NCBI GenBank assembly: GCA_015063225.1 | Contig: SUSU01000003.1 | Location: forward strand, 1 to 64,000 | Direction of reading: 5' to 3' | DNA from: Thermoplasmata archaeon | Lineage (GTDB): Archaea > Thermoplasmatota > Thermoplasmata > Methanomassiliicoccales > Methanomethylophilaceae | Length of the DNA stretch: 64,000 nucleotides | Shown: piece by piece, positions 33,189-42,123 of the stretch | Layout: every line of letters begins with the position of its first letter | Position numbering within the stretch: position 1 is the first letter of the stretch | The notes under the pieces: model-generated | The model's database searches: none | Told to the model about the DNA's origin: nothing | Seen by the model: only the letters and a program-made list of their open reading frames with translations | Translations under genes and position numbers: made by a program

Positions 33189-34547
33189 ATGGTTCAGACA
33201 TCCCTCTACGACGACGAGCCCCCGTCCCCGAAGAACGAGGACGTCAGGGGGATGCCGCTCGCGGGACGCATGCGTCCGCTCAGTCTCGACGATTTCGCTG
33301 GGCAGGAGCATCTTGTCGGTCCCGGATGCGTCCTCCGCAACATGATCGAGAGGGACACCGTCACATCCATGATCTTCTGGGGGCCTCCGGGCGTGGGGAA
33401 GACCACCCTCGCAGGGATCATCGCGGAGAGCACGGATGCAGAGTTCGTCCGCTACAGCGCGGTCACCGGCGGGATAAAGGAGGTCAAGGAGATCATGGCC
33501 GCCGCCGAGAACAGGCGCAGCAGGGGGAAGAGGACCGTCCTCTTCGTGGACGAGATCCACCGTTTCAACAAGGCCCAGCAGGACGCCTTCCTCCCATACG
33601 TGGAGAAGGGGAGCATCATACTCATCGGCGCGACCACCGAGAACCCCTCGTTCGAGGTGAATTCCGCCCTCCTCTCGAGGTGCAGGGTGTTCGTTCTCAA
33701 GCCACTCGGGGAGGAGAGGATCATGGGATTGCTCCGTAAGGCCCTCACCGATCCCCGCGGGTTCCCCGGCCTGAGCGTGGAGGCCGATGATGATGTGCTC
33801 AGGGCGATAGCGGTCTACTGCGACGGCGATGCCCGTACCGCATACAACGTGCTCGAGGCCGCGGTCAACGACTGCGCCTCAGAGGACGGGAAGGTGACCC
33901 TCTCCGTGAAATCGGTGGCGGACATCGCCGGCCGCAAGAACCTCATGTATGACAGGGACGGCGAGTTCCACTACGACCTCATCTCCGCCCTGCACAAATC
34001 TATGAGGAACAGCGACCCCGACGCTGCCGTCTACTGGTTGGCGCGCATGCTCGCCGGAGGGGAGGACCCGCTGTACATCGCGAGGAGGCTCATCGAGTTC
34101 GCCGGAGATGATGTGGGGATGGCGGACCCGCAGGCGCAGATGATGGCCGTCTCGTGTTTCGAGGCCTGTCATTACATGGGCATGCCCGACTGCCGTTTCG
34201 CCCTTGCGGAGACCGTGATTTATCTCAGTCTGGCACCCCGTTCCAATTCCGTTGCGGTCGCCATCGATTCGGCCCTCAAGGACGCCTCCGAGATGCTCGC
34301 CGAACAGGTCCCTCTCCATCTCAGGAATGCCCCCACGAAGATGATGAAGGACCTCGGTTACGCCAAGGACTACCAGTATGCCGAGGATGCGGACGAGAAG
34401 GTCACGAAGATGCAGTGCCTCCCCGACTCCTTGAAGGACAAGCGTTATTTCGAGCCCGGGAGCCTCGGTTCGGAGCAATACTACAGGAAACGTCTCGATG
34501 CCATCCGCGACTGGAAGGCCGGAAGGCGTTCCGAACCCCCGTTCTGA
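33189..34547 (+). CDS. rarA: Replication-associated AAA+ ATPase RarA (MgsA family)
   Basis: A 452-residue clamp-loader-like AAA+ ATPase that acts at stalled forks. Order: N-terminal MRPLSLDDFAGQEHLVGPG, Walker A GPPGVGKTT (65-73), Walker B VLFVDEIHRFNK (about 117-128), sensor ATTENPSFEVNSALLSRC, then the C-terminal tetramerisation region with SLAPRSNSVAVAIDSA. The family is mainly bacterial/eukaryal (Mgs1), so its presence in an archaeon suggests old transfer (inference). TATA-like ACATTTATCG is at about 33159-33168. It is convergent with DUF1634, with the stops directly abutting. Confidence 0.93.
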   Translation: MVQTSLYDDEPPSPKNEDVRGMPLAGRMRPLSLDDFAGQEHLVGPGCVLRNMIERDTVTSMIFWGPPGVGKTTLAGIIAESTDAEFVRYSAVTGGIKEVKEIMAAAENRRSRGKRTVLFVDEIHRFNKAQQDAFLPYVEKGSIILIGATTENPSFEVNSALLSRCRVFVLKPLGEERIMGLLRKALTDPRGFPGLSVEADDDVLRAIAVYCDGDARTAYNVLEAAVNDCASEDGKVTLSVKSVADIAGRKNLMYDRDGEFHYDLISALHKSMRNSDPDAAVYWLARMLAGGEDPLYIARRLIEFAGDDVGMADPQAQMMAVSCFEACHYMGMPDCRFALAETVIYLSLAPRSNSVAVAIDSALKDASEMLAEQVPLHLRNAPTKMMKDLGYAKDYQYAEDADEKVTKMQCLPDSLKDKRYFEPGSLGSEQYYRKRLDAIRDWKAGRRSEPPF

Positions 34548-34823
34548 TCATTTGAGAAGGGTGATGGCGAGTCCGAGGGCCACGACCGCGATCAGGATCA
34601 CCGCGACGGCCGCCCACTTCCTGTCCCCTGCCTTCAGGAGGCATGCGAGGGAAGTCAGTATCCCCGCGAGAGGGGTGAATACGAGGACGACCGCGCCGGC
34701 GAGTAGCACGTCCTCCCCGTAATCGGTACCGGACAGTAAAAGGCCCAGAGCCAGTATGGCGATCCCGATGATCGTCCCGGTCTGGATTACCCTCACTGTG
34801 GATGCGTTGAGGTCCCAGTTCAC
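34548..34823 (-). CDS. DUF1634 small membrane protein
   Basis: A 91-residue protein with three hydrophobic segments. It belongs to the DUF1634 type that commonly accompanies TauE/SafE permeases and may be an accessory subunit. The start is GTG 34821-34823 (VNWDLNASTVRV), overlapping the TauE stop (GTGA), which fixes the start and shows translational coupling. Longer upstream extensions run through TauE in another frame and are not real. Confidence 0.8.
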   Translation of the reverse strand: MNWDLNASTVRVIQTGTIIGIAILALGLLLSGTDYGEDVLLAGAVVLVFTPLAGILTSLACLLKAGDRKWAAVAVILIAVVALGLAITLLK

Positions 34824-35647
34824 AGGTATCCCCCCGCTTTGAGGATCATGGTGAAACAGACGAAGAAGAACACGGCGGAGAGGTACCTCTTGAACGTCGC
34901 GGTCTGAACCCTCTCGGCGATCTTCGCACCGGTGAGCGCGCCGACGTACGTTCCTATGGATACGGCGGCAGCTACGTCTAGGAGGACCTGCCCGGCCGCG
35001 AGATAGATTACCGCACCGGAGAACGCGGTGATTCCGATCATATAACTGCTGGTGGCGCTGGCGACCTTCACGGGGATGTGCATGTGGATGTTCATCAGGG
35101 GGACCTTTACGGACCCACCGCCCACGCCGGTCATGGATGAGATCATCCCCGCGGCTACGCACATGCCGAGGCCGGATCTGACGTTCTGCACCTCGTACCT
35201 CTTGGTCCTGTCGCCGTCCGCGGCATCGCGGTATTCGAAGGTCATCATCCCGTCCGGTGCGTCCTCGGGGATCTCGCTCCTCTCGGGGGCGAGGGCCATC
35301 TTGACACCGCTGTACAGCATTATGCCGGCAAAGATAAGGAAGAGCGCCCAGTCCGCAAGATAAACCGCGATGGCGGCTCCAACAATCGCACCTATGGATG
35401 TCGTTATCTCGAGCATCAGGCCGAGGCGGATGTTCGCGGTGCTCTTCCTCAGTCCCCTGGACGCCGCCCCCGCCGAGGTGGCGACGATGCCAATCAGGCT
35501 TGCGGCCGCGGCCTCAGTGGCGCCGAGCCCGAAAAGAATGGTCATCACCGGGATCAGGATGATACCTCCACCCAGTCCGAAAACGGCACCGAACGCACCG
35601 GCGAAGATGCCGATCAGTAGCAATGCCATGAGAAGAAGGGGCTCCAC
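34820..35647 (-). CDS. TauE/SafE-family sulfite/sulfonate-type permease
   Basis: A 275-residue permease with about eight helices in two repeats, each opening with the family pattern: GAVFGLGGGIILIP near the N-terminus and GMISSMTGVGGGSVKVPL past the middle. A hydrophilic loop (ERSEIPEDAPDG to DRTKRYEVQ) splits the halves. Family members move sulfite, sulfoacetate or other small anions; the substrate here is unknown. Its promoter is probably the AT-rich TTAATATAGAATATATATG (about 35655-35675), divergent from the uptake operon. It is coupled to DUF1634. Confidence 0.88.
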   Translation of the reverse strand: MEPLLLMALLLIGIFAGAFGAVFGLGGGIILIPVMTILFGLGATEAAAASLIGIVATSAGAASRGLRKSTANIRLGLMLEITTSIGAIVGAAIAVYLADWALFLIFAGIMLYSGVKMALAPERSEIPEDAPDGMMTFEYRDAADGDRTKRYEVQNVRSGLGMCVAAGMISSMTGVGGGSVKVPLMNIHMHIPVKVASATSSYMIGITAFSGAVIYLAAGQVLLDVAAAVSIGTYVGALTGAKIAERVQTATFKRYLSAVFFFVCFTMILKAGGYL

Positions 35648-35726
35648 GGTTTCTCATATATATTCTATATTAAACAGGTTCGTAACGGTCTGGCGGGGGC
35701 ATTGTAAAATTTAGTAATATGAATAT

Positions 35727-35753
35727 TATGCTAGTATGCTATGCGTAATACTA
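35727..35753 (+). promoter_or_regulatory. Operator-like inverted repeat before the uptake operon
   Basis: TAGTAT (35732-35737) and ATACTA (35748-35753) are perfect arms 10 bases apart, overlapped by a direct repeat of TATGCTA. The TATA region GTTATTAATATG (about 35765-35776) follows immediately, so a bound repressor would block it. Confidence 0.5.
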
Positions 35754-35796
35754 TTTCTAAAAAAGTTATTAATATGCTGCTAGGGATGGAGGCTGC

Positions 35797-37188
35797 ATGA
35801 ATTGCAAGGGATTCATGACAGGGGGACTGGCCATCCTCCTAGTCTTTATCATGGTCGTATCGGCTTTCGCGGTGACGGTCACCGACGATTCCGATGCCGC
35901 GATTTCGAAAGCCACCAAGGACGCCGCGGACAACGATCTCGAATCGTCATACGATGCGAGCAGTATAATGACCATCGGCGTGGGCACGCTCCGCTGGGTG
36001 TCCTACTTCGGCCACTCCTCCGATGTCGTCTGCATCGACGCGGGCGATGCGAACAAAGCCTCCTGGAACGGAAAGGCGTACCGCTCGCTCTTCTCCTTCG
36101 ACCAGGATGGTCTTGTCTCCCAGATGTCCGGAGCGAACATCAATCCCACGGAGAGCCACATCGCCACCTACGGTATGGCCTGCCACGACCACAACGGCTT
36201 CTCCACCGCCAACCTCGAGGCGCTCCAGACCTGGACCTCGAAACCCACCGTCACCATCGTTTCCAAGACCGTCTACGACGGATTCTCCCCCGAACTCCTG
36301 TCCGGACTCTCCAACCAGACCGATGTCGTCGTCATCGAGGAGGTCGACACCTTCCTCACCTCCGACGGCAAGCTGTCCGACGGGTTCAACAAGAACCTCT
36401 CCATACTCGCCGCGGTCTTCAACGACACCGCCCGCGCCAACACCCTCGCCAACAGCATCACCGCCATCATCGATGACATAAACGGAATGATCTCCGGGAA
36501 GACCTGCAAGTTCGAGGACGCCTACGTCGGTTCCGCCTCCAACGCCGGCGCCAAGACCCTCAACTGGTCCGTGGGCAAATACGTCCCCTTCGACCTCGCC
36601 GGGGTGAAGAACGGCTACTCCAATGCCGGGACCACCGCCACCGACGCAGGTTCCGAGGCGATGTCCAAGGCCACCCCCTCGGTGCTGTTCCTGGACCTCT
36701 CCGGTACCGCGAAGTACTCTGATGCCGCGAGCGAGAGCACCCTCACCTACGCGAGCCTCAACGGCACGCCCATCTACACCCTTCTCCCCTACTTCTGGTT
36801 CGGGTTCAACTTCGACAACGCCCTCGCCGATGCGTATATCCTCGTCTACGCATGCTACGACGGGGTGATGGACTTCGACGAGTGCCTCAGCAAGGTGAAG
36901 GCCGTCTTCCAGGCGTTCTACCCCGAGATGTCCGACGGGAAGACTGCGCTTGACGGATTCTCCTCCTACTATGCGAAGACCGGCAGCAAGCTCACCCTCG
37001 ACGGACAGGCGTACAACTACAAGGACTCCAAGTTCACCGCCGTCGACCGCCCCGCCGGCGATGTCGTCATCCCCGATGACGATAAGGGCGACGATGGCAA
37101 GGACAACACGGTCCTCTACATCGGTGCGGCCGCCGCCATCATCGCAGTCGCAGCCATCGCCCTGCTGCTGTTCATCAGGAGGAACTGA
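35797..37188 (+). CDS. Membrane-anchored substrate-binding protein of a BtuF/FepB-type importer
   Basis: A 463-residue exported protein: an N-terminal hydrophobic signal (GLAILLVFIMVVSAFAVTV), a periplasmic-binding fold of the helical-backbone (cluster A) type, a long Asp/Lys linker and a C-terminal membrane anchor (VLYIGAAAAIIAVAAIALLLFIRRN). Being first in an operon with a FecCD-type permease and FecE-type ATPase identifies its role. Ligands of such systems are corrinoids, heme, siderophores or molybdate. Corrinoid or a metal chelate fits a methanogen, but this is inference. GGAGG precedes ATG by about five bases. Confidence 0.82.
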   Translation: MNCKGFMTGGLAILLVFIMVVSAFAVTVTDDSDAAISKATKDAADNDLESSYDASSIMTIGVGTLRWVSYFGHSSDVVCIDAGDANKASWNGKAYRSLFSFDQDGLVSQMSGANINPTESHIATYGMACHDHNGFSTANLEALQTWTSKPTVTIVSKTVYDGFSPELLSGLSNQTDVVVIEEVDTFLTSDGKLSDGFNKNLSILAAVFNDTARANTLANSITAIIDDINGMISGKTCKFEDAYVGSASNAGAKTLNWSVGKYVPFDLAGVKNGYSNAGTTATDAGSEAMSKATPSVLFLDLSGTAKYSDAASESTLTYASLNGTPIYTLLPYFWFGFNFDNALADAYILVYACYDGVMDFDECLSKVKAVFQAFYPEMSDGKTALDGFSSYYAKTGSKLTLDGQAYNYKDSKFTAVDRPAGDVVIPDDDKGDDGKDNTVLYIGAAAAIIAVAAIALLLFIRRN

Positions 37189-37193
37189 AACCT

Positions 37194-38303
37194 TTGGGCA
37201 GCGGATCGGGACCGAGCGACGGGGTGAGGGATTACATCCGCTCATCCCGCGGCAGCATCGCAGTGCTTATCATAGCCGCGGTGCTGTTGGTCCTGGTCTT
37301 CCTGCTGTCCCTTTACCTCGGCCCCACGAGGGTTTCGCTCTCGAAGATCATCGGGAGCCTTTTCTCGTACGATGACTGGGAAGGGTACGTCATCCACGAC
37401 ATCCGTCTGAAGAGGTCCGTAGCCGCCATACTCGCTGGGTGCGGGCTCGGTGTGGCTGGAGCCGTCATGCAATGCGTGCTCAAGAACCCTCTGGGGTCCC
37501 CGTACACCCTCGGTCTCTCCAATGCGGCGGCCTTCGGTGCCGCGCTCGGCATAATGGTCCTCGGCGGGGGCACCGTGCTCGGAGGGGCGGTGGCGAGTTA
37601 CGGGATAGACAACCCCTACATCATCACGGTTAGCGCGTTCGCCTTCAGCATGCTCGCCACCGGGGCAATCGTCCTGGCGATGAGGAAGTTCGGGGCGAGC
37701 CCCGAGACCATGATCCTCGCGGGTATGGCCCTCAGCGCGATATTCGCCGCGGGCATCGCGTTCCTCCAGTACAGGGCCGACGAGATGGCCCTCAGCGCGA
37801 TAGTCTTCTGGCAGTTCGGAGATCTGGAGAAGATTTCCTGGGGCAACATGCCACTGGTGGCGGTCGCCGTCATCATACCCGTGGTGTACCTGTTCCTCAG
37901 GAGATGGGATCTCAATGCGATGGACCACGGCGACGACATCGCCCACAGCCTTGGCGTCAAGGTCGGATTCACCCGCGTCTCCGTCCTCGTGATATCCGCG
38001 GTGATGACCTCGGTGGTCGTATCGTTCGTCGGAATCATCGGGTTCATCGGCCTCCTGGCACCTCACGTGGCGAGGAGGCTGGTGGGCGAGGACAAGAACT
38101 ACCTTATCCCCGCATCCGCTATCATCGGCGCTGCGGTACTGCTCATCGCCATGGTGATCTCTCAGAACGCGTTCTCGTTCGTCATCCCGGTCGGCATAAT
38201 CACATCGCTCGTCGGCGGACCCATGTTCCTGTGGATCCTGTTCTCCAGGAACGGGGAGCGTCGCCGCACCCTGAAGGGTTTCGTGGAGGCGAGGCAGAAA
38301 TGA
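37194..38303 (+). CDS. FecCD/BtuC-type ABC importer permease
   Basis: A 369-residue permease with about ten helices. Family signatures are GAVMQCVLKNPLGSPYTLG (about 95-115), the repeated MALSAIFAAGIAFLQY/MALSAIVFWQFGDL, and the coupling loop GFIGLLAPHVARRLVG. A good Shine-Dalgarno AGGAGGAA (37177-37184) ten bases before TTG 37194 supports that unusual start, which lies five bases after the binding-protein stop. It overlaps the ATPase gene (ATGA). Confidence 0.92.
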   Translation: MGSGSGPSDGVRDYIRSSRGSIAVLIIAAVLLVLVFLLSLYLGPTRVSLSKIIGSLFSYDDWEGYVIHDIRLKRSVAAILAGCGLGVAGAVMQCVLKNPLGSPYTLGLSNAAAFGAALGIMVLGGGTVLGGAVASYGIDNPYIITVSAFAFSMLATGAIVLAMRKFGASPETMILAGMALSAIFAAGIAFLQYRADEMALSAIVFWQFGDLEKISWGNMPLVAVAVIIPVVYLFLRRWDLNAMDHGDDIAHSLGVKVGFTRVSVLVISAVMTSVVVSFVGIIGFIGLLAPHVARRLVGEDKNYLIPASAIIGAAVLLIAMVISQNAFSFVIPVGIITSLVGGPMFLWILFSRNGERRRTLKGFVEARQK

Positions 38304-39073
38304 CGCTTCTCGAAGTCGAGGACCTCGGTTTCTCCTACGGCGAGAAGGACGTCCTCGACGGCATCTCGTTCTCCGCCGACGAGAACACGATCGTCTCCGT
38401 CCTGGGCCCCAACGGCGTCGGCAAGACCACGCTGCTGAAGTGCATCTGCCGCATCAACCGTCCCCAGAGGGGGTCGGTCAGGATCGACGGGGAGGACGTC
38501 CTCAGCCTCCAGCCCCGTGATTTCGCCCGCAAGGTCGCATACGTGCCCCAGAGCGCATCGAGGTCCAAGACCACCGTGTTCGACACCGTCCTCATCGGCC
38601 GCAAGCCCCACATGGGCTGGTCCATGGGCGAGAGCGACATGGAGGCCGCGTGGGAGGCGATAGAGTCCCTGGGGCTGGAGGACATCGCACTCAAGGACAC
38701 CGACGAGATCAGCGGCGGCGAGTTCCAGAAGGTGCACATCGCCCGCGCGTTGGTCCAGGATCCGCGCCTGCTCGTCCTCGACGAGCCCTCCAGCAGCCTC
38801 GACATCTCCAACCAGCCCCGCATAATGAGGACCATCTCGTCGGCCGTCAGAGAGAGGGGGCTGTGCACGGTCATGACCATGCACGACATCAATCTCGCGT
38901 CCCGCTACTCCGACATCCTCGTGTTCGTGAAGGACGGGCGGATCCACTCGTGGGGAGGGCAGGAGGCTATCACCCCCGAGACCATACGCGAGGTCTATGG
39001 CATGGACGTGGACGTCATCGAGCACAGGGGGTACCGCATGGTGCTGCCGGGGGAGGATGAGGATGGGTTCTGA
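38300..39073 (+). CDS. FecE/BtuD-type ABC importer ATPase
   Basis: A 257-residue ATPase: Walker A GPNGVGKTT (36-44), Q-loop YVPQSA, signature ISGGEFQKV, Walker B LLVLDEPSSSLD, switch His MTMHDINLA. It powers the adjacent permease to import a metal chelate or corrinoid. It overlaps the permease stop by 4 bases and the methyltransferase start by about 11 bases, so the four genes form one coupled operon. Confidence 0.93.
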   Translation: MTLLEVEDLGFSYGEKDVLDGISFSADENTIVSVLGPNGVGKTTLLKCICRINRPQRGSVRIDGEDVLSLQPRDFARKVAYVPQSASRSKTTVFDTVLIGRKPHMGWSMGESDMEAAWEAIESLGLEDIALKDTDEISGGEFQKVHIARALVQDPRLLVLDEPSSSLDISNQPRIMRTISSAVRERGLCTVMTMHDINLASRYSDILVFVKDGRIHSWGGQEAITPETIREVYGMDVDVIEHRGYRMVLPGEDEDGF

Positions 39074-40193
39074 CGCCGTGCTTACCGAGTGGATGGCGGA
39101 GAAATCGCGCCACCCGATGTACAACGAACCCGGCGGAGCCGACATGGACTCCCTGTGGGACAGGAGTGCCGCCATGTACAGTGCCAGGGGGTACGAGGAG
39201 ATATGCGGGAACATGGTCTCCTACATGCTCGACAGGGGGTATGTATCCCCGGAGAGGTCCATGATCGACATCGGGTGCGGCCCCGGGACGTTCGCGCAGC
39301 CACTCTCCCCCCATTGCTCATCGATCCTGTGTACGGACATCTCTCCGTGCATGCTCTCACGTGTGGAGGCCCTGAACCTCCCCAACGTCTCCACCATGCT
39401 CTGCGACTGCAGGGACCTCCCCGCGGGGACGGTCCGTGACGTGGCCTTCAGTTCCCTCTGTCCGCCGATGAACGGTCCGGACGGCCTGAGGATCCTGGAG
39501 GGATCCGCGAGGGACCTTTGCATCTACGTCTCGTCGTCCAATCCCTGTCCGGGTCTCGAGACCGAGGTCTGGAGGGCGCTCGGCCGCGATTATTCGTATG
39601 CCGGGTACGACATCTCATATCCCGCGCGCTACCTCGAATCCCTCGGGGTATCCCCCGATATGAGGTATTTCACGCAGAGGAACGAGTCGGTGGAACCCGC
39701 ATCCGACGTAGCAGACCGTCTGGTCAGGAAGGTGTCGTCCTACCGTGTCCTGGACGAGGGTGACGTGGATGTCATCCGCGGCGTGGTCAGCGACCGTTCC
39801 GAGGACGGGATGGTGTATTCCGACAGGAGATTCACCATGGGGATGCTCGTCTGGTCCCCAGTCGGTTTTATAGGTAAGTTCCGATGGCGGCGCCATGGAG
39901 ATCCTGCTGATCCGCTACGCCGAGATCGGACTGAAGACGTCCCGTGTGAGGTCGCGTTTCGAGAACCGCATGAAGGACAACCTCATCCAGATGTTCGCGG
40001 CGGACGGCGTCGAGGCGCTGGTAGAGAAGGGCGAGGCCCGTTTCTACGTCACCGCCTCGGATCTGGATGCGGCGATCGCCAGCGCGCGCAAGGTATTCGG
40101 CGTCGCCTCCATTTCCGTCGCGGAGACCTGCGACCCCGACATGGAGAGCATCTGCGCATGCGCCGCCGAGTACTCCAAGAGCAGGATGGTTAA
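39063..40193 (+). CDS. Class I SAM methyltransferase; reading frame runs on into thiI
   Basis: A SAM-dependent methyltransferase with motif I MIDIGCGPGTF (67-77) and a short acidic/aromatic motif II (CTDISPCML). It is preceded by GGGAGG six bases before ATG 39063 and overlaps the ATPase gene, so it belongs to the uptake operon and may modify the imported compound (inference). Oddly, no in-frame stop occurs before thiI starts at 39895. The frame stays open to TAA 40193, and the last ~100 residues (Arg-rich, FRWRRHGDPADPLRRDR onward) look like an out-of-frame reading of thiI. The native C-terminus is therefore probably near 39880, with a lost stop or a frameshift. Confidence 0.7.
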   Translation: MGSDAVLTEWMAEKSRHPMYNEPGGADMDSLWDRSAAMYSARGYEEICGNMVSYMLDRGYVSPERSMIDIGCGPGTFAQPLSPHCSSILCTDISPCMLSRVEALNLPNVSTMLCDCRDLPAGTVRDVAFSSLCPPMNGPDGLRILEGSARDLCIYVSSSNPCPGLETEVWRALGRDYSYAGYDISYPARYLESLGVSPDMRYFTQRNESVEPASDVADRLVRKVSSYRVLDEGDVDVIRGVVSDRSEDGMVYSDRRFTMGMLVWSPVGFIGKFRWRRHGDPADPLRRDRTEDVPCEVAFREPHEGQPHPDVRGGRRRGAGREGRGPFLRHRLGSGCGDRQRAQGIRRRLHFRRGDLRPRHGEHLRMRRRVLQEQDG

Positions 40194-40743
40194 AGGCAAG
40201 AGTTATGCCGTCAAGGCCCGCCGTGCCGGGAACCAGAACTTCACCAGTATGGAGGTCGGCCGTTCGGTCGGGGACGCCATATGGAACGCGAACCTCGACA
40301 AGGACCCCAAGGTGGACCTCACCAATCCCGACATCCTGTTCTACGTGGAGGTCCGCCCCAGGCAGGCCTACATCTTCCAGAGCTACATCGAATGCCATGC
40401 CGGGCTCCCGCTCGGAACCCAGGGCCGTGTCCTCGCTTATGTGGACGACGACCGCGGGATACTCAGTGCCTGGCTCATGATGAAGAGGGGGTGCAGGGTC
40501 TACGTCCGCGGGAGCGCGGACGTCTCTGTTCTGAAGGCTTACGACCCCTTCCTGAAGGTCCTCTCCGAGGGCGACAAGGCATACAAGAACCTCGGGTACG
40601 TCCTCGGCCTTTCCGTCGACGACATCCCCGGTTTCGACCAGTCCGCATACGACCTCCCGGTCTTCTTCCCGACCGTGGGCATGACCGACGAGGAGGTCGC
40701 GGAGAAGATGGCCGAGATCCGTTCCGAGGCTGGACTCAGCTGA
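39895..40743 (+). CDS. ThiI-like THUMP protein without a PP-loop
   Basis: A 282-residue protein with the N-terminal ferredoxin-like and THUMP domains of ThiI (ILLIRYAEIGLKTSRVRSRFE; the THUMP core up to about 165). ThiI makes 4-thiouridine in tRNA. At the position of its ATP-binding SGGIDS loop the sequence reads YVDDDRGILSAWLMMKRGC, keeping the flanking AWLMMKRGC but losing the PP-loop. The C-terminal half of the AANH domain is also shortened. Sulfur transfer is therefore doubtful; tRNA binding may remain. TATA GTTTTATAGG (39864-39873), about 26 bases before ATG, lies inside the methyltransferase frame. Confidence 0.8.
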   Translation: MEILLIRYAEIGLKTSRVRSRFENRMKDNLIQMFAADGVEALVEKGEARFYVTASDLDAAIASARKVFGVASISVAETCDPDMESICACAAEYSKSRMVKGKSYAVKARRAGNQNFTSMEVGRSVGDAIWNANLDKDPKVDLTNPDILFYVEVRPRQAYIFQSYIECHAGLPLGTQGRVLAYVDDDRGILSAWLMMKRGCRVYVRGSADVSVLKAYDPFLKVLSEGDKAYKNLGYVLGLSVDDIPGFDQSAYDLPVFFPTVGMTDEEVAEKMAEIRSEAGLS

Positions 40744-42097
40744 GCTGTCTGTGGGCTTTCCTCATCATCCTCGTTCCCCTCACCGCGAGTCCCACCATCA
40801 GCGCCGCGCCGATGTATTCGCAGACCACCAGCGACCAGTAGATCGCATCGAGGGATACGGTGCACGCCCATACGAGGGCGATGACGATCAGGAAGTTCCT
40901 GATGAACGAGCTCATCATCGACTGCTGCGCGCGCCTCATGGACTGCAGCATGGAGGATGCGACGTCGATAGCACCCATGCAGGGTACGATGAGCATGTAG
41001 ATGCGCATGACGTGGACGAACTCCTCCCTGTACTCCGACATCCCGCTGGAGTAGGTGAAGGGGAGCATCGCCACGTCAGCGAAGACGAACAGCACGGCGG
41101 CCAGGGCGGTCATGGACACCAGCGTCCATTTCATCGCCATCCCGAACGCGGATTCCGATTTCGAGGTCAGCCCCATGGCTATGGCGGCTGCGCTGATGGG
41201 TACGAGTGCGGAACCGAGGGACATCGAGATGCTCTGGGCGAGGGTGACGAAGTTCCAGGGGATGTTGTAGAACATGGCCGCCTCGGTGCCCCCGCACTCC
41301 ACCACGAATATCCTCTGGACCATGGACATTATCGAGACGATGAAGATCTCGAACGCGCGGGGTATCCCGACGCCGAGGATGTAAGATATCTCGTCGCGCT
41401 TGGGGCGGTATCCTCCGAAGGAGAGGCCTACCACGGTTCTCCCGGCGAAGTACCAATATAATCCGAGGGCGGCACCCGTCCCCATCCCGATGACGGTCGC
41501 AATCGCAGCGCCGGTGAGGCCCATGTCCAGTCCGTAGATGAACAGGGGGTCGAGGGCCATGTGGGTCAGGGCGGCGACGATGAGGACGTAGGTGGACCTT
41601 TTCGCGGCGCCCTCGCCGCGGAGCATCCCCGCGACGGTCCCGTTCAGGACGACGAGCACGGCGCCGAGGATCATCGGGGTGATGTACTCGTGGCATTCCT
41701 CGCGGATGTCGGTGACGCCCATCATGTCGACGATGGGGTCGATAAGGAGCAGGAGGATCACTGTGGTAACAAGAGCCAGCACCACGGAAATCACGATGGT
41801 CTGAGAGGCGAGGCTGTCCGCCTTGTCCTTGTCGCCGGTGCCGAGCCTCGTGGCTATGGCGGCGGCCGCACCCACGCCGATGCCGGTGCCGAGACCGGAC
41901 GCTATCCAGGCCATGGGGGAGATGGACGCCACCGCGGAGGTGCAGGCCGAACCCAGTCCGGAGCACCAGGAAAGGTCCATGAACGTGTTGAGCTGGATTA
42001 TGAGATAGCTGACGATCAGCGGTCCCGCCATCGATAGGAGGGCCTTGCGGGGGTCCCCGAGCATCGTTTCGAGATCCTTACCGGATGACGACGACAA
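40736..42097 (-). CDS. MATE-family multidrug/metabolite exporter
   Basis: A 453-residue transporter with twelve predicted helices in two six-helix halves, opening with the usual pattern DPRKALLSMAGPLIVSYLIIQLNTFMDLSW and with GLGTGIGVGAAAAIATRLG. It exports cationic compounds in exchange for Na+ or H+, substrate unknown. A TATA-like TAATAATAAT run (about 42117-42126) lies 25 bases before the ATG and overlaps the T-rich tail of the rpl15e terminator. The 3' end overlaps the ThiI-like gene by 8 bases, tail to tail. Confidence 0.92.
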   Translation of the reverse strand: MSSSSGKDLETMLGDPRKALLSMAGPLIVSYLIIQLNTFMDLSWCSGLGSACTSAVASISPMAWIASGLGTGIGVGAAAAIATRLGTGDKDKADSLASQTIVISVVLALVTTVILLLLIDPIVDMMGVTDIREECHEYITPMILGAVLVVLNGTVAGMLRGEGAAKRSTYVLIVAALTHMALDPLFIYGLDMGLTGAAIATVIGMGTGAALGLYWYFAGRTVVGLSFGGYRPKRDEISYILGVGIPRAFEIFIVSIMSMVQRIFVVECGGTEAAMFYNIPWNFVTLAQSISMSLGSALVPISAAAIAMGLTSKSESAFGMAMKWTLVSMTALAAVLFVFADVAMLPFTYSSGMSEYREEFVHVMRIYMLIVPCMGAIDVASSMLQSMRRAQQSMMSSFIRNFLIVIALVWACTVSLDAIYWSLVVCEYIGAALMVGLAVRGTRMMRKAHRQLS

Positions 42098-42123
42098 TGT
42101 TCCCTCCCCCTCGACTTAATAAT

